From Desulfovibrio sp. Dsv1 (GTDB lineage Bacteria; Desulfobacterota; Desulfovibrionia; Desulfovibrionales; Desulfovibrionaceae), in NCBI GenBank assembly GCA_000403945.1, contig APFI01000316.1:1-16200 (forward strand): 16,200 nucleotides of DNA, read 5' to 3'. The notes under the pieces were generated by a model, which saw nothing but the letters and a program-made list of their open reading frames with translations, had not been told where the DNA came from and made no database searches. Below are positions 6,904 through 14,213 of the stretch, in pieces. Every line of letters begins with the position of its first letter. Within the stretch, counting starts at the first letter, position 1. Made by a program: the position numbers and the translations under genes.

Positions 6904-7434
6904 ATGGCAGCCAATAAAAAATCCCGCAAAGAAAAAGTCGTTGAAGTGCTCAACAAGGCCCGCAGCATGGAGCTGTTCGCCATCCATCAGTACATGAACC
7001 AGCATTACAGCCTGGATGACCAGGATTACGGCGGGCTGGCCGCCAATATGAAGCTGATCGCCATTGATGAAATGCGCCACGCCGAAAATTTCGCCGAGCG
7101 CATCAAGCAGCTGGGCGGCGAACCCACGGCCCAGAAAGACGGCAGCGTGAAAACCGGCGAAGCCGTGCTGGCGATTTATGAGAACGACGCGGAACGCGAA
7201 GACGCCACCATCGAATCCTACAGCCAGTTCATCAAGGTCTGTGAGGAGGAAGGCGACAACGTCACCGCACGCCTGTTCGAGCGGATCATCGACGAGGAGC
7301 AGGCCCACCTGAACTACTATGAAAACACCGCCGGGCACATCAGGACACTGGGAGACACCTATCTGGCGAAGATTGCCGGCACGCCTTCCGACACGGGTCC
7401 GTCCAAGGGCTTTGCAACCGGCGCCGGCGCCTGA
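6904..7434 (+). CDS. bfr: bacterioferritin (haem-containing iron storage ferritin)
   Basis: 176-residue four-helix ferritin that oxidises Fe(II) at a dinuclear centre and stores it in a 24-subunit shell. The ferroxidase ligands are all present: Glu23 (SMELFAIHQY), Glu56 and His59 (IDEMRHAE), Glu99, Glu132 and His135 (DEEQAH). Met57, the axial haem ligand between paired subunits, is present, so this is a true bacterioferritin and not a rubrerythrin or plain ferritin. The sequence closely resembles, from memory, the D. desulfuricans ATCC 27774 bacterioferritin, which binds iron-coproporphyrin III and uses the same residue numbers. AAGGAG (6891-6896) is the ribosome site. A rubredoxin gene follows after 14 bases, the known operon partner in that species. 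It sits beside perR, fitting peroxide/iron control. Confidence 0.95.
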   Translation: MAANKKSRKEKVVEVLNKARSMELFAIHQYMNQHYSLDDQDYGGLAANMKLIAIDEMRHAENFAERIKQLGGEPTAQKDGSVKTGEAVLAIYENDAEREDATIESYSQFIKVCEEEGDNVTARLFERIIDEEQAHLNYYENTAGHIRTLGDTYLAKIAGTPSDTGPSKGFATGAGA

Positions 7435-7448
7435 CACTGAGGTTCAAC

Positions 7449-7637
7449 ATGGCTGATCCAAAGGATATCTGGCGCTGCCAGGTGGTCAATTGCGGTTATA
7501 TGTATGATCCCGGCCGGGGCGACAAGCGGCATAAGATTCCCGCGGGCACCAGGTTTGAGGATCTTCCCGATGACTGGTGCTGCCCTGTTTGCGGAGCCGC
7601 CAAAAAGAGCTTCCGCCGTCTGGGCGACGAGGTGTAA
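7449..7637 (+). CDS. type-2 rubredoxin with CX4C first iron motif
   Basis: 62-residue rubredoxin, an electron carrier with one Fe bound by four cysteines. The second motif, WCCPVCGA, is normal (C-P-x-C-G). The first is spread to C-x4-C (CQVVNC) instead of the usual C-x2-C, the signature of rubredoxin-2 of D. desulfuricans, whose gene is co-transcribed with bfr. 'GYMYDP' and 'FEDLPDDWCCPVC' complete the fold. GAGG lies 7 bases before the ATG, and the gene begins 14 bases after the bfr stop, so the two form an operon. The proposed role is electron delivery to bacterioferritin for iron release; this is established as a suggestion for the family, not shown here. Confidence 0.93.
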   Translation: MADPKDIWRCQVVNCGYMYDPGRGDKRHKIPAGTRFEDLPDDWCCPVCGAAKKSFRRLGDEV

Positions 7638-7666
7638 GCCCTTATTCCCGCCCGGATATGACTGAT

Positions 7667-7699
7667 GACTTCCGGTCCCTTGGGGCCGGAAGTCTTTTT
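7667..7699 (+). terminator. terminator of the bfr-rubredoxin operon
   Basis: GACTTCCGG (7667-7675) pairs perfectly with CCGGAAGTC (7686-7694). Inner CCC/GGG pairing extends the stem, and five T residues follow (7695-7699). It starts 30 bases after the rubredoxin stop. Confidence 0.92.
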
Positions 7700-7745
7700 G
7701 TGGCCATGCAGGAAAAATTTTTTCTCTTCCTGCCCTTTTGAAAAA

Positions 7746-7774
7746 TTGCAATATGCCGTTAAGCTCTTTTGATA
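7746..7774 (+). promoter_or_regulatory. possible promoter of the chemoreceptor gene
   Basis: TTGCAA (7746-7751), a 17-base spacer and TTGATA (7769-7774) precede the ATG at 7794 by about 20 bases. The match is modest. A GCCGTTAA at 7755-7762 recalls the flagellar sigma-28 -10 element, but no TAAA-type -35 lies at the right distance. Confidence 0.3.
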
Positions 7775-7793
7775 TCAATAACGCGGGTGAGAT

Positions 7794-8603
7794 ATGACAA
7801 TTCGTAACAAGATCCTGATTTCCATTATTTTTTCCGTCTGCGTGGCTATTGCCGTCTGCGTCCTGCTGGTCTTCTGGCAAAGCCGCAAGACCGCGGTGGA
7901 GGACTTCAGCGCCAGCGCCGGCGGGCGTCTGCGCCTGGTCGGGCAATACCTGACACAGATGGGCGACAATTCCAAGGGCATTTTGGATATCATCACTCGA
8001 CTGCCGTCCGTGACGGAAGCCGACGGGCGGGTGACCTCCTATGTGTCCAGCACGGAGCCCGTCAAAACGCTCGGGGAGGAACTCAGCGGCCCGGAGCGCA
8101 CGCTATTCGACGAATTCACCTCCACCATCAAGGGTTACCCGCACTTTGAGCTCATCTACTTCGGCACCAGGGACGGCGGCATTGTGCAGTCGCCGGACAG
8201 CACGCTGCCGGCGGGCTTTGATCCGCGCAAGCGCCCCTGGTACGAAGCGGCCCTGAAAACCGACGCCGCGACCCTGACCGAGTTTTACCAGTCCGACAAC
8301 GGCAACCTGGTCACCACGGTGGCCAAGAGCGCGCGCCGGGACGGCAGGCTTCTGGGCGTGGTGGGCATGGACATCAACCTCCAGGTCATGACCTCCTTTC
8401 TTGATACCCTGAAACTGGGCAATAACGCGCGTCTGCTGCTTACCGAGGATACAGGCCTGATTCTGTACAATCCCGCCCGGCCCGACAGCGTACTGAAAAA
8501 TATCCGGGAAATTGGCGAGCCCGACCTTGCGGCGGCCTTTGCGCAGGGCACGGGCAGCGGCGAAGTGAGCCTCGGCGGCGCAACCTATGTGGCCGTGAGC
8601 TAG
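7794..8603 (+). CDS. chemoreceptor, N-terminal sensor part (broken by in-frame TAG)
   Basis: 269 residues forming the input half of a methyl-accepting chemotaxis protein. An N-terminal membrane helix (about 7-29) is followed by a periplasmic dCache_1 double-PAS sensor with the classic FDPRKRPWYEAA motif (about residues 142-153), used by many members for amino acid or organic acid binding, and GVVGMDI closing the membrane-distal module. Translation stops at TAG 8601-8603 after TYVAVS, before the second membrane helix. The same frame continues without a shift as VTRDGWHIIALVDRAEL, which is the expected end of the dCache domain, so the full gene is 7794-9872 (692 sense codons plus the TAG). If the TAG is obeyed, the product is an anchored sensor with no signalling part. 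Confidence 0.8.
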   Translation: MTIRNKILISIIFSVCVAIAVCVLLVFWQSRKTAVEDFSASAGGRLRLVGQYLTQMGDNSKGILDIITRLPSVTEADGRVTSYVSSTEPVKTLGEELSGPERTLFDEFTSTIKGYPHFELIYFGTRDGGIVQSPDSTLPAGFDPRKRPWYEAALKTDAATLTEFYQSDNGNLVTTVAKSARRDGRLLGVVGMDINLQVMTSFLDTLKLGNNARLLLTEDTGLILYNPARPDSVLKNIREIGEPDLAAAFAQGTGSGEVSLGGATYVAVS

Positions 8604-9872
8604 GTGACGCGGGACGGATGGCATATCATCGCCCTGGTGGACCGCGCCGAACTGCTTGGCAACGCCATGAAAATCGTCTGGAGCATGGTCTGGACCGGCT
8701 TGGGGCTGGTGATGGCGATGGGACTGTTGGGACTGCTGATCTCGCGCAGCATTGCTTCGCCGTTACGCCAGCTGGGCGCGGCGGCGCGGTGCGTGGCCGA
8801 CGGGGATTTTGACGCGATTCCGCGCGATGTCCGGTTCAGCGGGGAATTGAAAAGCCTGCATGCCGACATGCTGCGCATGGTGGGACAGTTGCGTGATCTG
8901 ATCCACACGGCACAAAGCAAGACGGCCCAGGCCGAGGAGGCGCTGAAGCAGGGCGATGCCGCCCTGGCGGAAGCCGATCAGGCGCGCAGGGCGGCGGAAA
9001 ACGCCCGGCGCGAGGGCGTGCTGCAGACCGCCGAACGGCTGGCGGGCGTGGTGGACGCGCTGGATTCCACCTCGTCGCGCCTGAGCGGGCAGACCAGTTC
9101 CATTGCCGAAGCCGTGGACACCCAACTGGCGCGCACCATGGAAACCGCGGATGCCATGGACCAGATGAACGGCGCTGTGGCCGAGGTCGCGCGCAACGCC
9201 TCCGAGGCGTCGGGCATCGCGGAGAACGCCCGCCATGAATCCATGGCCGGCAGGGAAAAGGTGCAGGACGTGGTGCAGAGCATCAATCAGGTGGCCAGCT
9301 TTACCGAGAAAATCAACGAAAGCATGGAACAGTTGCTCCAGCAGGCCACCGACATCGGCCAAGTGATGAACATCATCACTGACATCGCGGATCAGACCAA
9401 TCTGCTGGCGCTCAACGCGGCCATTGAGGCCGCGCGGGCCGGCGAGGCCGGGCGCGGCTTCGCGGTGGTGGCCGACGAGGTCCGCAAGCTGGCGGAAAAG
9501 ACCATGCAGGCCACCAGGAGCGTGGGAACCGCCATCAAGAATATCCAGGAAGGGGCGCAGGCCAACGGGGCTTTTATCCGTCAATCGGCGGAGCAGGTGG
9601 GCATTTCCCGCGAGCTGGCCGGAAAGGCCGGGGAAGCGCTGGAAAGCATTGAGCATATGGTCATGAACACGGCGGACCAGGTGCGCGCCATCGCCGCGGC
9701 CAGTGAAGAGCAGTCGGCCAGCTCCGAAGAAATAAACAAACATACCGAAGCCGTGAGCCATATCGCAAAGGACGTGGCCCAGGCCATGACCGCGGCGGAC
9801 GAAGGCATGCAGGAGCTGAAGCGGCTTGCCGGCCAGTTGCAGGGCATCATCCACTCCCTGAAGGAGGCGTAG
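8604..9872 (+). CDS. chemoreceptor, membrane, HAMP and signalling part (downstream of TAG)
   Basis: Continuation in the same frame of the gene that starts at 7794, shown from the GTG immediately after the TAG (422 residues if initiated there). It holds the last dCache strand (about 1-18), a membrane helix (about 26-50), a HAMP linker beginning ISRSIASPLRQL, and a long coiled-coil cytoplasmic domain whose hairpin tip reads 'DIADQTNLLALNAAIEAARA', the conserved CheA/CheW contact region. The C-terminus (HSLKEA) lacks a CheR/CheB-tethering pentapeptide. The codons are intact with no other lesion, so decay is recent or the stop is bypassed. No good ribosome site precedes the GTG; re-initiation from the abutting stop would give a sensor-less receptor. 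Confidence 0.75.
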   Translation: MTRDGWHIIALVDRAELLGNAMKIVWSMVWTGLGLVMAMGLLGLLISRSIASPLRQLGAAARCVADGDFDAIPRDVRFSGELKSLHADMLRMVGQLRDLIHTAQSKTAQAEEALKQGDAALAEADQARRAAENARREGVLQTAERLAGVVDALDSTSSRLSGQTSSIAEAVDTQLARTMETADAMDQMNGAVAEVARNASEASGIAENARHESMAGREKVQDVVQSINQVASFTEKINESMEQLLQQATDIGQVMNIITDIADQTNLLALNAAIEAARAGEAGRGFAVVADEVRKLAEKTMQATRSVGTAIKNIQEGAQANGAFIRQSAEQVGISRELAGKAGEALESIEHMVMNTADQVRAIAAASEEQSASSEEINKHTEAVSHIAKDVAQAMTAADEGMQELKRLAGQLQGIIHSLKEA

Positions 9873-9986
9873 GCAAACGGGTTCTTTTGGCTTCCGGTCG
9901 CTGTTCGCCCTGCCGGAAAGCCGGATGCTCCTCAATTTGAAAACAGCTCACGGGACGCCGCGCCCACGCGGAACCTGAGTTCGGCA

Positions 9987-10028
9987 AAAAGAGCCCTGAC
10001 GGCCATAATATACCGTCAGGGCTCTTTT
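9987..10028. terminator. bidirectional terminator between converging genes
   Basis: A perfect 16-base inverted repeat (9987-10002 and 10013-10028), AAAAGAGCCCTGACGG and its complement, encloses a 10-base AT-rich loop. The A run on the left and T run on the right let it work in both directions: after the plus-strand chemoreceptor and after the minus-strand ybaK remnant. Confidence 0.93.
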
Positions 10029-10051
10029 GATTGCTTGCGGTGAAACCGCTT

Positions 10052-10456
10052 TCAGTCCGTGGGACGGATCATGGGCGCATACGTGCCGCGCACGGCGGGT
10101 CGCCGGGCCGGAGTCGCAGCAGCACGCCGCGCAGTCCGGCGTTCACATAGGCGGCGCTTTGGTCGATGAAAACGGGATAGGCCTTTTTGCCTGTCAGCTG
10201 AGCGGACGGACCTCCTTAAGTGGCGCCATTTCCGCGTGCTTGTCTCCCGAAGCAGTGGCCAGCACCTTGAGGTCCAGTTCCGCCGTCGCCGTAATGCAGG
10301 CCATCAGCACGCCGCTCTTGTCGCCTCTGGCCACCAGGGTCTTGAACACGCGCTCCGGCCCGGCCCCCGGTTTGCGGGCCATGCTCACGGCGGAATGCGC
10401 GGACCTTCCGGGAGGCGGGCGGCATTGGTTTTGGGTATCTTGACGGCGGACAGCAT
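10052..10456 (-). pseudogene. degraded YbaK/EbsC-type aminoacyl-tRNA deacylase
   Basis: Remnant of the YbaK family, which hydrolyses mischarged Cys-tRNA(Pro). Reading leftwards on the minus strand, ATG 10454-10456 opens SAVKIPKTNAARLPEG, the family's N-terminus, which ends at a TGA. After a shift and an apparent loss of about 20 codons, the next frame (from about 10388) gives 'ERVFKTLVARGDKSGVLMA' and LDLKVLATASGDKHAEM, strong YbaK signatures, ending at TGA 10194-10196. The following segment (about 10200-10100) gives LTGKKAYPVFIDQSA and VNAGLRGVLLRLRPGD in another frame, without the family's GGxSP loop. A third shift gives TYAPMIRPTD and stop 10052-10054. At 405 bases it is about 70 shorter than an intact gene (about 157 codons). 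It starts 15 bases after the histidine kinase stop and was probably its operon partner. Confidence 0.75.
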
Positions 10457-10471
10457 GGGTGGACGGCGGTG

Positions 10472-12520
10472 TCAGCGGCGATTGAGCCAGTAGGCAAGTT
10501 TGCTGTGCAGCACGGCTGCGTCAAGGGGTTTGGGGATATGGTCGTCCATACCCGCGGCCAGGATTTCGTCAATATTGTCGGGCAACGTATCGGCGGTCAT
10601 GGCCACGATGGGCAGTGTGCCGGACTTTTCGTCGGCGGCCAGTTGCCGCCGGATCAGGCGGGTGGCTGTGAGCCCGTCCATGACCGGCATGTGCACGTCC
10701 ATGAGCAGAAGGTCATAGTCCTTTGCCAGGGCCATGCTGACAGCCTCTTTGCCGTTCCGGGCCAAGTCGCAGCTGATGCCCAGCTGGCGCAGCATGGCGC
10801 GGGCGATCTCCTGGTTGATTTCGTTGTCTTCCACCAGAAGTATCTTGGCTTCGCCGGGCAGCGGCAGGGAGGCGGATGGGGAGGCGCTGTCACTGGCCGC
10901 CGTGTGGGAAAGAATGCAGGGAATGCTCAGGTGAAAGGTGCTGCCCATGTTCAGATCGCTTTCGCACCATAAGCCGCCGTGCATCAGGTCCGCGATGCGC
11001 TTGCAGATGGACAGTCCCAGGCCCGTGCCGCCAAAACGGCGGGTAATGCTGGAATTGGCCTGACTGTAGGGCTCAAAGAGATGCTTCTGGTATTCCCGGC
11101 TGATGCCAATGCCCGTATCGGTAACCATGAAGTGCAGCATATCTTCTCCGTCGCGGTTTTCACGCCGGATGCCCAGCCGGATGCTGCCCTTGGGAGTGAA
11201 TTTGACCGCGTTGCTCAGAAGATTGAGCAGCACCTGCTTGAGACGCAAACCGTCGCCCCAGAGTTGGGCGGGAACATCGCTGGCCACCTCGCAGAAATAT
11301 TCCAGGCCCTTCCGTTCCAATGAAAAACGGATGCACGTATGGACAAAATCCAGTACTTCTTCCATGCGGTAATTGACGTTTTCCAGAACCATCTTGTTGG
11401 CTTCGATCTTGGAAAAATCCAGAATGTCGTTGATGATGGCCAGCAGGCTGGTGGCCGAGGAGCGGATTTTGTGCAGGTATTTCTTCTGTTCCGGCGCGGG
11501 ATCGGTTTGCAGGGCCAGATGGGTGAGGCCGATGATGCCGTTCATGGGGGTGCGGATTTCGTGGCTCATATGCGCCAGGAATTCGCTTTTTGCCTGGGAG
11601 GCGATCAGCGCATCCTGTTTTTCGTGCTGGCTTTGCAGAAAATCGGTGACGTCGGTGGCTATGGACAGGCGCGCGGGGCGACCGGTATCCCAGTGGATGA
11701 TTTTGTCCACCACCGAGTACGTCCGCTTGGTGAGCTCATTTTCGTACGTCCACTGATAGGGCTCATCCCTTGCGGCGATGATGGCGTTGGTGCAGAAGGG
11801 GCAGGGGTTGTCGCGTCCCTGCAGGCGCTTGTAGCAGACGTTGCCCAGCGGGCCGTGAGGTTTGGGAAAGCTGGCCGTCACGCTTTTGTTCAGGAAAAGC
11901 AGTTCATAGGTGTCCATGTCTATGATATAGACCAGGTCCACAAAAGCATCGAGAATGTCGCGCAGCTGGTCGTGTTTGCGTCTCAAGCGCTCGAAGAGCC
12001 TGAAATGACTCAGGGTGATGGCCAGCATGCTGCCCAGTAAATGGCAGATGCCCTCGTCCTCCGGGGTCCATTGGCGCGGCGTCATGCGGTGCGCAAGGCA
12101 GACGCAGCCGAACAGGCGGCCGTCATGCAGGATGGGCATGCAGAAAATGGATTTGATCCGGAGTCGCAGCAACAGATCCCGTTGCGGGCCGTCGAACAGG
12201 TCGGCATCCGTAACGCAGAAATTTTTGCGGCGGGCCAGCAGATCGAGAATCGGCGCCAGCGCGTTTTTGTCAATCAGGGGGAAATCGCCGCCGGCTTTTT
12301 CAAGCAGGGGATTGGACCATGTCATCGGTTCCCGCCAGGTCTCGGCATCATATTCAAAAAGGCAGACCTGACCGCAGTGCAAAGATTGGCCGATGCTGGC
12401 CAGGGCGGTCCGGAGAAAGGGGGCTTTGCGGTCATTCAGAAGAGCGGAGCTGGATATTTCCAAAGCCAAGACCAGCGGCTTGGAAAAACTCTCCTCCGGG
12501 GACCCCGGGTTGATCGGCAT
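10472..12520 (-). CDS. hybrid sensor histidine kinase (GAF-PAS-HisKA-HATPase-REC)
   Basis: 682 residues from ATG 12518-12520, chosen because GGTGG lies just upstream and a consensus promoter lies 48-77 bases upstream; the in-frame start at 12685 would read through that promoter. There are no membrane helices, so it is cytoplasmic. Residues about 20-175 are GAF-like (SIFCMPILHDGRLFGCVCLA). Residues 185-295 are a PAS domain containing CYKRLQGRDNPCPFC (Cys229, 240, 243). The kinase core has the H-box HMSHEIRTPMNG with His320, an N-box around Asn433/437, DTGIG (468-472) and GGTGLGL (497-503). The receiver (558-680) has Asp565, phospho-acceptor Asp608 (LLLMDVHMPVMDG), Thr642 and Lys664. There is no DNA-binding output, and no response regulator or Hpt gene is adjacent, so the downstream partner is unknown. 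The PAS cysteine cluster suggests redox, metal or haem sensing. Confidence 0.92.
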   Translation of the reverse strand: MPINPGSPEESFSKPLVLALEISSSALLNDRKAPFLRTALASIGQSLHCGQVCLFEYDAETWREPMTWSNPLLEKAGGDFPLIDKNALAPILDLLARRKNFCVTDADLFDGPQRDLLLRLRIKSIFCMPILHDGRLFGCVCLAHRMTPRQWTPEDEGICHLLGSMLAITLSHFRLFERLRRKHDQLRDILDAFVDLVYIIDMDTYELLFLNKSVTASFPKPHGPLGNVCYKRLQGRDNPCPFCTNAIIAARDEPYQWTYENELTKRTYSVVDKIIHWDTGRPARLSIATDVTDFLQSQHEKQDALIASQAKSEFLAHMSHEIRTPMNGIIGLTHLALQTDPAPEQKKYLHKIRSSATSLLAIINDILDFSKIEANKMVLENVNYRMEEVLDFVHTCIRFSLERKGLEYFCEVASDVPAQLWGDGLRLKQVLLNLLSNAVKFTPKGSIRLGIRRENRDGEDMLHFMVTDTGIGISREYQKHLFEPYSQANSSITRRFGGTGLGLSICKRIADLMHGGLWCESDLNMGSTFHLSIPCILSHTAASDSASPSASLPLPGEAKILLVEDNEINQEIARAMLRQLGISCDLARNGKEAVSMALAKDYDLLLMDVHMPVMDGLTATRLIRRQLAADEKSGTLPIVAMTADTLPDNIDEILAAGMDDHIPKPLDAAVLHSKLAYWLNRR

Positions 12521-12567
12521 ACATTCACCACCGGATGTTACATGCGATTCCCAATATCGGAATATAA

Positions 12568-12597
12568 AGTATAGCGGGATGCGTGGAGGCATGTCAA
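12568..12597 (-). promoter_or_regulatory. consensus promoter of the hybrid histidine kinase gene
   Basis: On the minus strand, TTGACA (12592-12597), an 18-base spacer (12574-12591) and TATACT (12568-12573) form one of the best sigma-70 promoters in the window. Transcription would start near 12561 and leave a leader of about 40 bases before the ATG at 12520. This supports 12520 as the start codon. Confidence 0.8.
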
Positions 12598-12638
12598 ACG
12601 GGCGGTCTTTTGCCATAACCACCTGAGAGGCGCGGCTT

Positions 12639-14213
12639 TCAACGCCAGAGTTCTTCCAGCCGCCGCCGTTGCTCCGCTTCCTCATCCCGGCGGATGCGCT
12701 CCAGGCCGGCCGGCAGCGCGCGGGCCGCGTTTTCCAGGGCTTCCGGCGGGCCGCTGTTGTCCACCAGCATGTCGCAAGCCGCTTCCTTGCGGGCTTCCGG
12801 CCATTGCCAGTCTTCCAGGGCGATGGCTTTCTCCTCGCTCCAGCCCTTGCTGTCCATGATCCGCCGCAGGCGCCGCGGCAGGGGGCAATGCACGCCCACG
12901 CTCAGCGGTTTCGGGCTGAAAATGTTTTGCCAGCCGCATTCAAAATACAGCGGCACTTCGGCCACGGCCAGAGGCGCCCCCGCGGCTTCCTGCTCGCGCC
13001 AGAAATTTTCGATGGCCATGCGCACCAGTGCGTGGACCGTCTCTTCCACGTCGCGGCGCAGAAGCGGGTCCGCGCGCATGGCCGCCAGCAGGGCCGTCCT
13101 GTCCACGCCGCCGTCCTTTGCCGAGACTTTTCCACCGCAACGCCGCTCCAGCCAGGCGGCGACCTCCCCGCCCGGCGCGTACAGGTCGGCCACCAGGGCA
13201 TCGGCGCTGACCGTCGGCAGGCCCTGGGCCGCCAGCCGCCCGGTGAGCGCCGATTTGCCGCTGCCCGGATTGCCGGTGATCACAACCCGCCGCATGCGGC
13301 GGCAGGCCGCCAGGGCCGCCAGCGGCATATCCTCGGGGGGCGGGCAGGCAAAGCGCATTTCCTCGCCGCTGTCCGGATGGGTAAAGGCCAGACGCCAGGC
13401 GTGCAGCATCTGGCGCGGGGCCAGATCGCGCACCGACGCGGGCGCGTAAAGCCTGTCGCCCAACAGTGGGTGGCCCAGATGGGCCAGGTGTACGCGAATC
13501 TGATGGGTGCGACCGGTATGGATGCGCACCGCCAGCAGCGAAACCCGCTTGTCCGGCGTATGCCAGAGCCGCGTCCAGGCGGTGTGGGCGGGCTTGCCGC
13601 CGCGCGCCTCGGGCAGCGCGGCCATTTTGATCCTGGCCGTGGGATGGCGGCCCAGCGCCTCGCGGCATTCCCCCTGCTCCGGCGGCAGTCCGCTGACCAG
13701 GGCCAGATATTCCTTGCGCACCTCGCGCCGGGCGAAAGCCGCGCTGAGGGCCAGGCGCGCTGGTTCGGTCAGGGCCACCAGCAAAAGACCGCTGGTGTCC
13801 TTGTCCAGACGATGGACAATGCCGGGGCGCGGACCGTCCAGTTGCGCCAGTTGCGGAAAGCGCCCCAGCAGGCGCTGCGCCAGCGTATGCTCCGGACAGG
13901 AAGGACAGGGGTGCACGGTGAGTCCGGCTGGCTTGTTGCAGACCGCCAGGCTGGCGTCCCGCCAGAGCAGTTCGAGATGCCCTTCCTCGGCGGCGAGCGT
14001 GCTTTCCGCCCGCGGCAGTTGCAGGACCACGCGCTGGCCCGGACGCGTTTTGGCGTCGGGCCGTGACGCGGGCAGGCCGTCCACCAGACAGTGCCCGGCC
14101 AGAACGGCTTTTTGCAGGGCCGCGCGCGAAAAGTTCGGCGCGGCGTCCCGCAACGCCCGGTCCAGACGCTGCCCGGCGTTTTCCGCCGTGATCAGCAGTT
14201 CAATGCGATTCAC
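12639..14213 (-). CDS. RluD-type pseudouridine synthase fused to dephospho-CoA kinase
   Basis: 524 residues carrying two normally separate enzymes. Residues 1-65 are an S4 RNA-binding domain (GQRLDRALRD), and 80-290 are the RluA/RluD catalytic domain with HRLDKDTSGLLLVA (catalytic Asp137) and 'RTHQIRVHLAHLGHPLLGD', predicted to convert uridines in 23S rRNA. Residues 307-505 are a CoaE domain that phosphorylates dephospho-CoA: P-loop GNPGSGKS (314-321), Asp338 (VSADALVADL), EVPLYFE (419-425) and a lid region with RRLRRIMDSKGWSEEKA. The linker (about 290-306) is short. The P-loop lacks the usual GGIGSGKS but keeps Lys and Ser. The start is GTG, overlapping the upstream TGA by four bases (GTGA), so translation is coupled to the NlpC/P60 gene. 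Family assignments are firm for both halves. Confidence 0.9.
   Translation of the reverse strand: MNRIELLITAENAGQRLDRALRDAAPNFSRAALQKAVLAGHCLVDGLPASRPDAKTRPGQRVVLQLPRAESTLAAEEGHLELLWRDASLAVCNKPAGLTVHPCPSCPEHTLAQRLLGRFPQLAQLDGPRPGIVHRLDKDTSGLLLVALTEPARLALSAAFARREVRKEYLALVSGLPPEQGECREALGRHPTARIKMAALPEARGGKPAHTAWTRLWHTPDKRVSLLAVRIHTGRTHQIRVHLAHLGHPLLGDRLYAPASVRDLAPRQMLHAWRLAFTHPDSGEEMRFACPPPEDMPLAALAACRRMRRVVITGNPGSGKSALTGRLAAQGLPTVSADALVADLYAPGGEVAAWLERRCGGKVSAKDGGVDRTALLAAMRADPLLRRDVEETVHALVRMAIENFWREQEAAGAPLAVAEVPLYFECGWQNIFSPKPLSVGVHCPLPRRLRRIMDSKGWSEEKAIALEDWQWPEARKEAACDMLVDNSGPPEALENAARALPAGLERIRRDEEAEQRRRLEELWR

Noticed and set aside
7755..7762. Sigma-28-like element GCCGTTAA before the chemoreceptor
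   Set aside because: It is a good -10 match, but there is no TAAA-like -35 element about 15 bases upstream.
2770..8603. Genome-wide amber recoding (three in-frame TAGs)
   Set aside because: The napH remnant also has frameshifts and a TAA in the coding frame. TAG ends perR, the chemoreceptor and the 147-698 gene normally, so wide TAG reassignment is not supported; only the 8601 TAG remains open.
8763..9935. 390-codon open frame on the minus strand
   Set aside because: It is antisense to the chemoreceptor signalling domain, with repetitive His/Gly/Leu composition mirroring the coiled coil. It is a shadow frame.
10010..10018. ATACCGTCA inside the bidirectional terminator, same as the integrase-side repeats
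   Set aside because: It is one isolated copy 5.9 kb away, mostly formed by the terminator stem sequence, so coincidence is the simpler reading.
12669..14066. 465-codon open frame on the plus strand
   Set aside because: It is antisense to the RluD-CoaE fusion, whose motifs on the minus strand are unmistakable.
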